Below, piece by piece: positions 1 through 9,456 of a DNA stretch of 64,000 nt. The stretch's first letter is position 1; each line of letters opens with the position of its first letter. A program made the position numbers and the translations under genes. Source of the stretch: Closterium sp. NIES-65 (taxonomy: Eukaryota > Streptophyta > Zygnematophyceae > Desmidiales > Closteriaceae); contig CANXME010002677.1 of the NCBI GenBank assembly GCA_948144175.1, forward strand, positions 1 through 64,000, given 5' to 3'. The notes below the pieces were generated by a model. That model had not been told where the DNA came from and did not search any database. It saw nothing but the letters and a program-made list of their open reading frames with translations.

Positions 1-849
1 CTTACTTGATTGCGCAGATTCAGTTCTATCCAACTCGAAATTGTACTGTTTTGTTTGGTTGACTATAGTGTAGCAGGGCAGGCACTATAGGGGTACAATT
101 TAGGTGAAGGTTGGATGTTGTTTGTCTGTATCTGCATGCTACAGGGCCAGGGGAAACCAGCGGAAACCAGCATTTGGCTGGTTGGGCAAAGACAAAACAG
201 GTTCTGTTTTTAGGACCTGAACCTGGTTGTTGTTTTCCCAGGTTGGAAAAACAGAACCAGAGGTTGTTCACCAACCTATCACCTGCTATTTTGTTCCAGC
301 CAGGTTGGTTCTGTTGCTTGGAATTATTTGGGATCATCCCTGGTTGTTCCCAGGTTGATTCCCAAGGTCCTTGCTAGCTAGAGCTATTTATTCCTTCTCT
401 GTTTGTACCTGAATATAGTGAAATTGATTCAAGCGAATTCCTTCCTTGCTGGAATTTCTTGTCTACGCGGTGCGACGGCGGAATGCTACCCGAGTCAACG
501 CTAGTACGCTAGCACTCCAACGCTAGGCTAACGCTGTCCGAGCCATAACTTCGTAATGGCAGAACTTTTCGCGAGGCAACTTGGCTTATTTTAAAGCTCT
601 TAGAGTGAGCTTCGATATAGGAAATTCTCAGCTTAATCCGATCGACGGTCTGCACGATACGCTGCGCGACGTTCAAGGTACTCTTGCTGTTTTGACTAAG
701 TCCCTCTTGATCCCTCTCTCTACAAACTCGGACCCGAGGATAGGGGCTGGTCTTGTACCAGGCACCCAAGGACCCTTGGAGGTGACCCCGAGGAGAGGTT
801 TTAAGTGTGATAAAGTCTTAATAGCTTGAGTTAGGCCCTTACACCAACA
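1..849 (+). repeat. 5' LTR of A-1 (partial)
   Basis: It is nearly identical to 5761-6611 and ends in CCTTACACCAACA directly before the primer site. The first roughly 242 bp are outside the window. Confidence 0.95.
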
Positions 850-852
850 AGC

Positions 853-864
853 TGGTATCAGAGC
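853..864 (+). other. Primer binding site of A-1 (Met tRNA)
   Basis: TGGTATCAGAGC lies three bases after the LTR end. It is complementary to the 3' end of plant-type methionine tRNA, the usual primer of copia elements. The same 12 bases, or a one-mismatch version, follow the 5' LTR in the other family A copies that keep this end. Confidence 0.9.
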
Positions 865-895
865 TGCGTTATAGTGATCCTCGATATAGGTAGCT

Positions 896-3800
896 ATGGC
901 GGGCAACACCTCGGCGGTAGCTGGTGAATCTTCAGCCCAAGATCGTAGCGGCAGCCATGATTCTGGTGTTTCTGCGCCAAGGGGAGCGCGAACAAGCCAG
1001 GGCTCGCTGATCAAGGAGGTGCTGAAAAACTTCACCGTCGAGAAGTTCAATGGTGAGGGCTATGATGATTGGGCCTGGAAAATGCAACTTTATTTCCGTC
1101 AAATCGGATTGCTGAAACTAATGATTGGGGAGGAGCCTAGACCGAGTGACCCCGCCCTTCAGGAAGATTGGGACGAGCGCGCCTCGGCTGGCTACTACTT
1201 GATGTCGCAGAGTTTGGAGCTGAACCAGCGTCACCACGTCATGCACCTGCTGCCGGAGGTTGAGTGCGGTCCGAAGGCGTGGACGGTGTTGAAGGAGCTG
1301 CACGCCCCGACCTCCGTTGTTGCAACATTGATGCTGGAGAGGGAGCTGTCCGCGTTGCGCCTGAGCGAGGGAGAGCCGGTGCAACCTGTCCTGGACAAAT
1401 TGCGCGACCTCTACGCGAAGTTGGCGACCGCAGGAATCACCTACCCGGAGCAAACAAAGTGCTTGAAGATGCTCTCGCTGATGCCGGAATCGTGGCTTCA
1501 ATTTACGAGCGGATTGAGCCTGCCGCAGAACCAGAGCTTGTGGACACTCGAGTGGGTGCGGACGAAGATTCTGGAGGAGGACTTCCGTCGCCGCCAACTG
1601 AGGGGTGGAGACGACGGCAGCAGCGGCTACGGGATGCAAGGGAGCCGACGTGGCAAAGGACGTGGCTTCGGTGATGCTGGACGCGGTGCAAAGAAAGACG
1701 ACGACTCCAACGACCAACAAGGAGGTACCGGTTGGGGTCGCGGTGCAAAATCTGGACGTGGGGGCAAGTCGGGTGCTGGTGGCAAAATGAAAGGGAGTTG
1801 CTGGTATTGTGAGAAGGAAGGGCACCCCTGGTTTTTGTGATATAAGAAACCCGATGGATGGACCCCCCAGAATCGTCACCAGGATGGCGGCGCGCGGAGG
1901 AACCAGAAAAACGGTGCCAACATGATCGCTGATTCGTCCGACAACAACCCAAAGGGCAACGGCGGTGCGGAGAAGAAGAAGGAGCGCACCGCGGGCCAAT
2001 TCTTCCATATGGGAGACAAGGGGGAGCAAGGAGACGCCTCTGCTAAGGCTGGAGCAGAGCTGCACCCCCTGGACTATTGGGTGTTGGACACAGGCGCTGC
2101 TTGGACAATGACGCCGCGCAAGGACCTGCTGGACGACGTACGCGCTGCACCGATTAATGAGGTGTGCTCTGCCTCTGGACACATGTTGAAGGTGGCTGGT
2201 GCGGGACGAGCTGCATTTAAGGGAGCGGATGGCAAGCCGGTGGTGCTGCACGACGTTCTCCTCGTCCCCGACCTGAAGGCCAACCTCATCTCCCTCCGTA
2301 AGCTTGGCAAGGCTGGGGTGAACACCAACACGGATGGGGCTCGCACTTATAAGGGGAAGCTGGGCAATCGGGTGCTTTGGGATCTGCACGAGAGCAAGGA
2401 CGTGTACAGATCCATGTGGCAGCTGCCGGCGCTGGCGTGGCATGGTGAGGGGCAGGCTAGAGAGGGGTCTGCATCCCAGGGGGAGTGCAACGCCGTTGGA
2501 GGGGTTGGTGTGAAAGTGTCGGCCAGATCTGGGGAGACGGATTGGGCAACGGCACACCGACGCTTGGGGCATGTGGCAATGCCTTTGCTGAAGCAGCTGG
2601 AGAAGGATGGAGCCGTTAAGGGCTTGAAGCTGAACGGACAACCACCCGATGATAACTGTGAAATCTGTTTGCTCTCAAAGTTTACCCGTTTCCCCTTCCA
2701 TAGTGTGGCTGGCAGGAGCAAAAAGCCGTTGGAGCTGGTCCACATGGACTTGGTGGGGCCGCTGCCGGTGCAAGGGCACAAGGGGGAGCGGTACTTCTTA
2801 ACCATAGTGGATGACTGGAGCAGGCTAATGTGGGCGTATCCGCTGAAGCAGAAAGATCACGCCGCCTCCACGATTCGGGACGATTGGCTGCCGTTCGTGG
2901 AGAAGCAAGCGGAGTGTGTGGTGAAGCGGATTAGGACAGATCGGGGTGGTGAGTTCCTTGGAGCTGAGATGACGGCCTGGCTCAAGAAGCAGGGCATCCA
3001 GAGGGAGCTGACCACGGCTTACACCCCACAGTCTAACGGTGTAGCAGAACGGGCGAACCGGACAATTCTGGAGACAGCTAGGGCGCTGCTCATAGAATCT
3101 GGGCTGGGCAACTTGATGTGACCCCATGCTGTTCGGCACGCTACTGTCGCTAGGAACAGGGTACTCACAAAGGTTGGGGATGACTCGTGGGTGCCGTTGG
3201 AGAGGTGGCTTGGGAGGAAGCCGCCGGTGGACATGCTGAGGGTGTTCGGTTGCATGGCAGTCGCCCACGTCCCCAAGACCTACCGCAGTAAGTTGGGGGC
3301 GAGTGCAATCTGGTGTGTGCATTTGGGGCTGGCTGCTGAGAGCAAGGGATGGCTGCTGTGGGAACCCTCCAAGGGTGTGTTATTTGACAGCAGGGATGTG
3401 AAGTTTGTTGAGGGCATGATGTATGGGAGCTGGGAGAAACAGCCGGAGGCCAGGGTGTCCCAGCAGATGGAGCAGATCACCATGCAGCTGGACCTGACTC
3501 CTAGTGTGTGGGAGGAGGGAGAGGAGGCAGCTGCAGAGGGTGGTGATAAAGAGAAGGTGCAGGAGGCACCTGCTGGTGGAGGTGATGGTGTGGAGATTAG
3601 CGGTAGCACTAGTGGAGCTGCTGGATCCGAGGGAGGAGAGCAGCAGCAGGGGAAAACTAAGAAGCCGAAGGGTGTTATTATGAAGGGATGGGAGACACCC
3701 GTCTCCAGGCCAGGACGTACCCGTATGGCTACTAAAAAGCTGACTGCAGGAGCTGATGTAGCGGAGCAGCAGCTTGGGACCGAGGAGGCATTGCTGATTC

Positions 3801-5476
3801 TACCGCATGGCTATGACCCGGATGAGGAGGATCAACCTGCGTACTGTTTTCTTGCCCCTGCACCAGAGGAACCAGCTAGCATGGAGGAGGCATTAGCTGG
3901 ACCAGATAGGGACAAATGGCTAGCTTCCAGGGATGCTGAATACCAGAGCCTGCTGGAGAATGGGACTTGGGAACTAGTGGTGCTGCCTGAGGGAAAGAAA
4001 GCGGTACAATGCAAGTGGGTGCTAAGGATCAAGACTGACGACAAGGGGCAGGTCACCATCTACAAGAGTAGGTTGGTGGCTAAGGGGTTTATGCAGAAGG
4101 AGAAGCGGGACTTCAATGAGATCTTTGCTCCCACTGCCAAACCCCCTACCCTTCGTGTCTTGTTGGCAGATGCAGCCGTTAGTGGGAAGTTCATTATCCA
4201 GATGGACATATCAACGGCATTTCTCAACGGGATTTTAGAGGAGGAGGTGTTCATGACGCAGCCACCTGGGTATGAGGATGGTACGGGCAGGGTGTGCAAG
4301 CTGAAAAAGTCCATCTATGGCTTGAAGCAGGCGCCACGCTGCTGGTACCAGAAGTTGGCAGCTGTTTTAGAGGAGATGGGATTCAGGACCAGCAGCTGTG
4401 ATGAGAGCCTCTTTCTCAAGGGGGAGGGGGAGAAGCTGGTGCTGTTTCTGGTCTATGTGGACGACATTCTTCTCTTTAGCAGCAGCATGAAGGAGATCCA
4501 GAAGGTGCAGCAGCAGCTGATGGAGAACTTCAAGTGCAAGAACCTTGGGGAGGTAAAGTACTACCTCGGGATGCACGTGGAGAGGGATCTGGATCACAGG
4601 TGGTTGAAGCTGCACCAGGAGAAGTTCATCAAGGAGCTTGGGGAGAAGTACGGAATTGAGAATGAGCGCAAGGTTGCAACTCCCCTGCCAGCAGAATTCA
4701 AGCTTGTGAAAGCTGCAGAGGATGAAGGGGTTGAAGCCGAGGAGCAGCAGCAATTTCAGTCCTTGGTGGACAGCCTCTTGTATGCAGCAGTTCACACGAG
4801 ACCCGACATCTCTTTCTCGGTTGGGCAGCTGGCTAGGGTAGTGCAGAATCCATCAGAGGAGCAGGTGGATGCAGCTGAGCGTGTGGTGAAGTATCTGAAC
4901 TCTCACCCAAGCATTGGAGTTCAATACTCCGCATCTGCACAAGTGAAGCAGAAAGGGGTTGAGGTGCTGAAAGAGAAGGGGGAGAGGCTTGGAGAAGGCA
5001 AGCTTTTTCTCACTTGCTTTACTGATGCTACGTGGGCCTCTGAGAAGGAGGATTCCTCATCTGTGGGAGGATACATCTGCGTAGTTGGGGGAGGACCGGT
5101 TAGTTGGAGGTCAAAGAAGCAGACGGAGACAGCACTCTCTTCCGTGGAATCAGAGTACATGGCGATGTTCCATGGGGTGAAGGAGGTGATTTGGCTGAGG
5201 AGGCTGTTGGAGGAGATTGGCCAGGAGCAAAAGGTTGCTACGCCGCTGTTTTGTGATAGCAAGGGAGCTCTTGGGATGGCCAGGAACGCTGTGCTTCATG
5301 GGCTGAATAAGCACATGCGTATCAAGTGGCACTGGCTGCGTAAGGAGGTGAAGAGGGGGACGGTGAATCCGATCTACATCAAGACTCACCAGCAGCCAGC
5401 AGACTTCCTCACCAAGAGGCTTGCGGATGAGTCTCATTGGCGTTGTGTGCGCATGAGTGGAATGAGCATGAACTAG
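896..5476 (+). pseudogene. Gag-pol polyprotein region of A-1 (broken)
   Basis: This copia-order polyprotein region holds, in order, gag with one CCHC knuckle, aspartic protease, integrase, reverse transcriptase and RNase H. It matches the 1,526-residue frames of A-3 and A-11 almost throughout. The start chosen is the ATG opening MAGNTSAVAGESS, 31 bases after the primer site and shared by all copies. It is broken, with about two breaks, and is treated here as a recent fossil. Confidence 0.93.
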
Positions 5477-5507
5477 TATGGAATGATGGGGATGCAGCCG
5501 GCAGGCT

Positions 5508-5518
5508 GAGGGGGAGTG
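5508..5518 (+). other. Polypurine tract of A-1
   Basis: GAGGGGGAGTG sits immediately before the 3' LTR, where plus-strand DNA synthesis starts in LTR elements. The same tract abuts the 3' LTR of the other complete copies. Confidence 0.85.
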
Positions 5519-6611
5519 TGTTGGGTGCAAATTCACATTGCACGACATCCTGCCGTCTGTTTGTACGAGTATGCGTGTGCGAATGCATTTGCGTGTGAAT
5601 GGTATGTTTGTGTGTTTGTTTGCTTTCGCAATTTTCGCTTGAAGCATTTGCAGGTACTCGCACAATGTGCGCTTCGGCATAACATTGTACGCGCTATGAA
5701 CAGTACAAGCAGAAAGGACGAGCTCGCAAAGGAACCCAAGATGGAAGCTTTGCGGTTCAACTTACTTGATTGCGCAGATTCAGTTCTATCCAACTCGAAA
5801 TTGTACTGTTTTGTTTGGTTGACTATAGTGTAGCAGGGCAGGCACTATAGGGGTACAATTTAGGTGAAGGTTGGATGTTGTTTGTCTGTATCTGCATGCT
5901 ACAGGGCCAGGGGAAACCAGCGGAACCAGCATTTGGCTGGTTGGGCAAAGACAAAACAGGTTCTGTTTTTAGGACCTGAACCTGGTTGTTGTTTTCCCAG
6001 GTTGGAAAAACAGAACCAGAGGTTGTTCACCAACCTATCACCTGCTATTTTGTCCAGCCAGGTTGGTTCTGTTGCTTGGAATTATTTGGGATCATCCCTG
6101 GTTGTTCCCAGGTTGATTCCCAAGGTCCTTGCTAGCTAGAGCTATTTATTCCTTCTCTGTTTGTACCTGAATATAGTGAAATTGATTCAAGCGAATTCCT
6201 TCCTTGCTGGAATTTCTTGTCTACGCGGTGCGACGGCGGAATGCTACCCGAGTCAACGCTAGTACGCTAGCACTCCAACGCTAGGCTAACGCTGTCCGAG
6301 CCATAACTTCGTAATGGCAGAACTTTTCGCGAGGCAACTTGGCTTATTTTAAAGCTCTTAGAGTGAGCTTCGATATACGAAATTCTCAGCTTAATCCGAT
6401 CGACGGTCTGCACGATACGCTGCGCAACGTTCAAGGTACTCTTGCTGTTTTGACTAAGTCCCTCTTGATCCCTCTCTCTACAAACTCGGACCCGAGGATA
6501 GGGGCTGGTCTTGTACCAGGCACCCAAGGACCCTTGGAGGTGACCCCGAGGAGAGGTTTTAAGTGTGATAAAGTCTTAATAGCTTGAGTTTATTAGGCCC
6601 TTACACCAACA
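5519..6611 (+). repeat. 3' LTR of A-1 (reference 1,093-bp LTR)
   Basis: It starts TGTTGGGTGCAAATTCAC and ends CCTTACACCAACA, so the termini form the short inverted repeat TGTTGG/CCAACA typical of LTRs. Two internal motif clusters stand out. One is a run of CAGGTT/AACCTG/AACCAG words at about 5910-6125. The other is a set of CGCTAG/AACGCT words at about 6256-6292. Both recur in the other LTR copies and may belong to the LTR promoter or RNA structure, which is inference. Confidence 0.95.
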
Positions 6612-6699
6612 GCCGCTACGATCTTGGGCTGAAGATTCACCAGCTACCGCCGAGGTGTTGCCCGCCATAGCTACCTATAACGAGGATCACTATAACGCA

Positions 6700-6711
6700 G
6701 CTCTGATACCA
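6700..6711 (-). other. Primer binding site of A-2
   Basis: GCTCTGATACCA on the plus strand is the complement of the Met-tRNA primer site, three bases from the LTR edge. Confidence 0.85.
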
Positions 6712-6714
6712 GCT

Positions 6715-7175
6715 TGTTGGTGTAAGGACCTAATATACTCAAGCTATTAAGACTTTATCAAACTTAAAACCTCTCCTCGGGGTCACCTCGGGGTCACCTC
6801 CAGAAACACCAAACAACATCCAACCTTCACCTAAATTGTACCTCTATAGTGCCTGCCCTGCTACACTATAGTCAACCAAACAAAACATTACAATTTCGAG
6901 TTGGATAGAACTGAATCGGCGCAATCAAGTAAGCCGAACCGCAAAGCTTCCATCTTGGGTTCCTTTGCGAGCTCGTCCTTTCTGCTTGTACTGTTCATAG
7001 CGCGTACAATGTTATGCCGAAGCGCACATTGTGCGAGTACCTGCAAATGCTTCAAGCGAAAATTGCGAAAGCAAACAAACACACGAACATACCATTCACA
7101 CGCAAATGCATTCGCACGCGCACACTCGTACAAACAGACGGCAGGATGTCGTGCAATGTGAATTTGCACCCAACA
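6715..7175 (-). repeat. Shortened LTR of A-2
   Basis: Both family A termini are present (TGTTGG at 6715 and CCCAACA ending at 7175), but the copy is only 461 bp long. It is broken. Confidence 0.9.
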
Positions 7176-7443
7176 CTTTGATCAAGATGTTGTGAAGCGA
7201 TAACCCTTGCATGCGGCAGATCATAGCAACACCTCCAGCTTTAGCAGTTGGTGAGGCTACTAGAGTCCTAGGGTGTCGTAGGGAGTTCCAGTACCAGTGG
7301 TCATCTACAAGTCTAGAGTCTGAGAGTATTTTGATGTCAGCTGCTTGTCTGGTCCAGTTCCTCGTTTGCTGTTGCTTGTTACCATCCCCCAGGCTGTTCA
7401 TGTTTAGGACTGCTATCGAGAGAAGGTTTTTGAACTCTTTTAA
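7176..7443 (-). pseudogene. LINE endonuclease N-terminus (fragment)
   Basis: The minus-strand frame reads LSIAVLNMNSLG near 7425, then DIKILSDSRL and AKAGGVAMICR. This order (an N-x-N-x-L start, D-I-x-x-L with an acidic/R-L turn, then a G-G-V-A strand) resembles the start of apurinic-type endonucleases of non-LTR retrotransposons. Those enzymes nick the target DNA to prime reverse transcription. The fragment ends after about 75 residues, at 7175, where A-2's LTR begins. The rest of the endonuclease and the LINE reverse transcriptase are not in view. No catalytic H or D motifs from the C-terminal half can be checked. The family is recognised from short motifs only. Confidence 0.55.
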
Positions 7444-7954
7444 TCATTGCTTGAGAGCCTTCCCGCATCTACAGGCTGGTGGTACATGCTACAGCTACTA
7501 CAGAACATCCAACGGCTAATACAGATTATCAAAATTGTCCCTGAGATCCTGTACTCCTTGCGGATGGTGCTCAGGTTCAGCTTCTTGAGTGAGAGGCGAG
7601 TGGATGCCCAGCTTCCCCAACCCCAGCAGATGGCTTGTAGAGGTGACGTGATCCGCAGCGGTCATGAATGACTTGAGATGAGCCTTCCCGCAGCTGGCCT
7701 AGGTACAGAGCCACCCCTCCCTATTGCTCCCTGTAGAGATCAGAACAAAAGTAGAAGGGTGACAAGCGGAGAAGTGCAGAGAGAGGCGGTTGTGAGAGGC
7801 AAGCGCCAGGTCAGAGACTGAGGAAGGTAAGAAACAACTGGAGCAACCCCGACAACAAAGTTGTAGGAAACTGTTACCATTAGTCCCGTCTACCCGACCC
7901 ACTCTTAGACTCCACTTCCCTATGTTATTCCGACGTTCCGTGACGCATGCACCA
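7444..7954. other. No recognisable gene
   Basis: Between the LINE endonuclease start and the coding-like block to its right I see only short frames without recognisable motifs. If both neighbours belong to one minus-strand LINE, this would be the spacer between its two ORFs, which is inference. Confidence 0.4.
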
Positions 7955-8321
7955 TTAGACTTGTAACAGGGAGTAGTGGGCCAGTAGCGTCATTCCGCCG
8001 AGCATCTGATGGCGAAACTCATCGCGGCAGCAACGCTTGTCCACCAGTCCTTTGGTCTTATCGGTGGCAGCTCCGGGGACGGGGTGCAGCACACGGTGAA
8101 AGCAGTAACCCTCACTGAACGCGGACTGCTTGCGCACTTTCAGCGGGTGAACGGCAATCACATCCTTGACCAGCTCCGGCGGGATGTTAGCAGGTACGCT
8201 ATTGAAATAGACTTCGAGCATTTGCAAGTCCGCGGCTGTTGTCCGGACGAAAGCCGCGTCTTACTGGTGCAGCCAAAAACAGTGAATAGTCACACCGTTT
8301 GGTCGCTTATGGTCCACAATC
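7955..8321 (-). pseudogene. Unrecognised coding-like region, downstream part
   Basis: The minus-strand frame opens with MQMLEVYFNSVPANIPPELV and runs about 90 residues to a stop at 7955. It is rich in ordinary coding composition and has no family motif I recognise. The same frame extends upstream to 8317, crossing one in-frame TAA at 8261-8263. There it meets the target duplication CAATC of retrotransposon A-3. On the far side of A-3, at 15177, the sequence resumes in the same frame, so A-3 split one original reading region. With the LINE endonuclease next on the same strand, this could be a LINE ORF1, but a decayed host gene is equally possible. Confidence 0.45.
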
Positions 8322-9414
8322 TGTTGGTGTAAGGGCCTAATAAACTCAAGCTATTAAGACTTTATCACACTTAAAACCTCTCCTCGGGGTCACCTCCAAG
8401 GGTCCTTGGGTGCCTGGTACAAGACCAGCCCCTATCCTCGGGTCCGAGTTTGTAGAGAGAGGGATCAAGAGGGACTTAGTCAAAACAGCAAGAGTACCTT
8501 GAACGTCGCGCAGCGTATCGTGCAGACCGTCGATCGGATTAAGCTGAGAATTTCCTATATCGAAGCTCACTCTAAGAGCTTTAAAATAAGCCAAGTTGCC
8601 TCGCGAAAAGTTCTGCCATTACGAAGTTATGGCTCGGACAGCGTTAGCCTAGCGTTGGAGTGCTAGCGTACTAGCGTTGACTCGGGTAGCATTCCGCCGT
8701 CGTACCGCGTAGAAAGGAAATTCCAGCAAGGAAGGAATTCGTTTGAATCAATTTCACTATATTCAGGTACAAACAGAGAAGGAATAAATAGCTCTAGCTA
8801 GCAAGGACCTTGGGAATCAACCTGGGAACAACCAGGGATGATCCCAAATAATTCCAAGCAACAGAACCAACCTGGCTGGACAAAATAGCAGGTGATAGGT
8901 TGGTGAACAACCTCTGGTTCTGTTTTTCCAACCTGGGAAAACAACAACCAGGTTCAGGTCCTAAAAACAGAACCTGTTTTGTCTTTGCCCAACCAGCCAA
9001 ATGCTGGTTCCGCTGGTTTCCCCTGGCCCTGTAGCATGCAGATACAGACAAACAACATCCAACCTTCACCTAAATTGTACCCCTATAGTGCCTGCCCTGC
9101 TACACTATAGTCAACCAAACAAAACAGTACAATTTCGAGTTGGATAGAACTGAATCTGCGCAATCAAGTAAGTTGAACCGCAAAGCTTCCATCTTGGGTT
9201 CCTTTGCGAGCTCGTCCTTTCTGCTTGTACTGTTCATAGCGCGTACAATGTTATGCCGAAGCGCACATTTTGCGAGTACCTGCAAATGCTTCAAGCGAAA
9301 ATTGCGAAAGCAAACAAACACACAAACATACCATTCACACGCAAATGCATTCGCACACGCATACTCGTACAAACAGACGGCAGGATGTCGTGCAATGTGA
9401 ATTTGCACCCAACA
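8322..9414 (-). repeat. 3' LTR of A-3
   Basis: It is 1,093 bp with intact TGTTGG/CCAACA termini and about three mismatches to the partner LTR at 14084-15176. Confidence 0.96.
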
Positions 9415-9425
9415 CACTCCCCCTC
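9415..9425 (-). other. Polypurine tract of A-3
   Basis: CACTCCCCCTC on the plus strand (purine-rich on the minus strand) directly abuts the 3' LTR. Confidence 0.85.
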
Positions 9426-9456
9426 AGCCTGCCGGCTGCATCCCCATCATTCCATA

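Larger units (their letters stand above)
1..6611 (+). mobile_element. Ty1/copia LTR retrotransposon A-1 (left end outside window)
   Basis: This is a family A copia element. It has a partial 5' LTR (1-849), a Met-tRNA-type primer site (853-864), a gag-pol region (896-5476), a polypurine tract (5508-5518) and a complete 3' LTR (5519-6611). Base 1 matches base 243 of the 3' LTR, so about 242 bp lie to the left of the window. The two LTRs differ by only about two substitutions and a few short length differences over 849 bp, so the copy is young. The polyprotein is broken, with about two breaks. The right end abuts the gag start of an opposite-strand copy (A-2), which suggests A-1 inserted into that copy. 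The left target duplication cannot be checked. Confidence 0.95.
6612..7175 (-). mobile_element. Copia fragment A-2: gag start, primer site and short LTR
   Basis: Read on the minus strand, this is the 5' end of a family A element: LTR sequence (6715-7175), primer site and the first gag codons, ending where A-1 abuts. The LTR is far shorter than 1,093 bp, so the copy is broken. Its leader has the TATAACGAGG variant seen in A-4 and A-12, which places it in the older subgroup. The right end abuts a LINE endonuclease sequence, suggesting insertion into that LINE. Confidence 0.88.

Noticed and set aside
853-875. Possible tRNA gene at the TGGTATCAGAGC sites
   Set aside because: Only the short primer-site complement is present. 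There is no cloverleaf sequence around it.
5516-6611. Terminal repeat TGTTGG/CCAACA read as a DNA transposon inverted repeat
   Set aside because: The primer site, polypurine tract and gag-pol between paired 1.1-kb direct repeats show these are LTR termini.
8346-8594. Recurring 82-105 codon frames inside every family A LTR
   Set aside because: They have no motifs, vary with each LTR substitution, and lie in non-coding LTR sequence. Their conservation reflects recent duplication.
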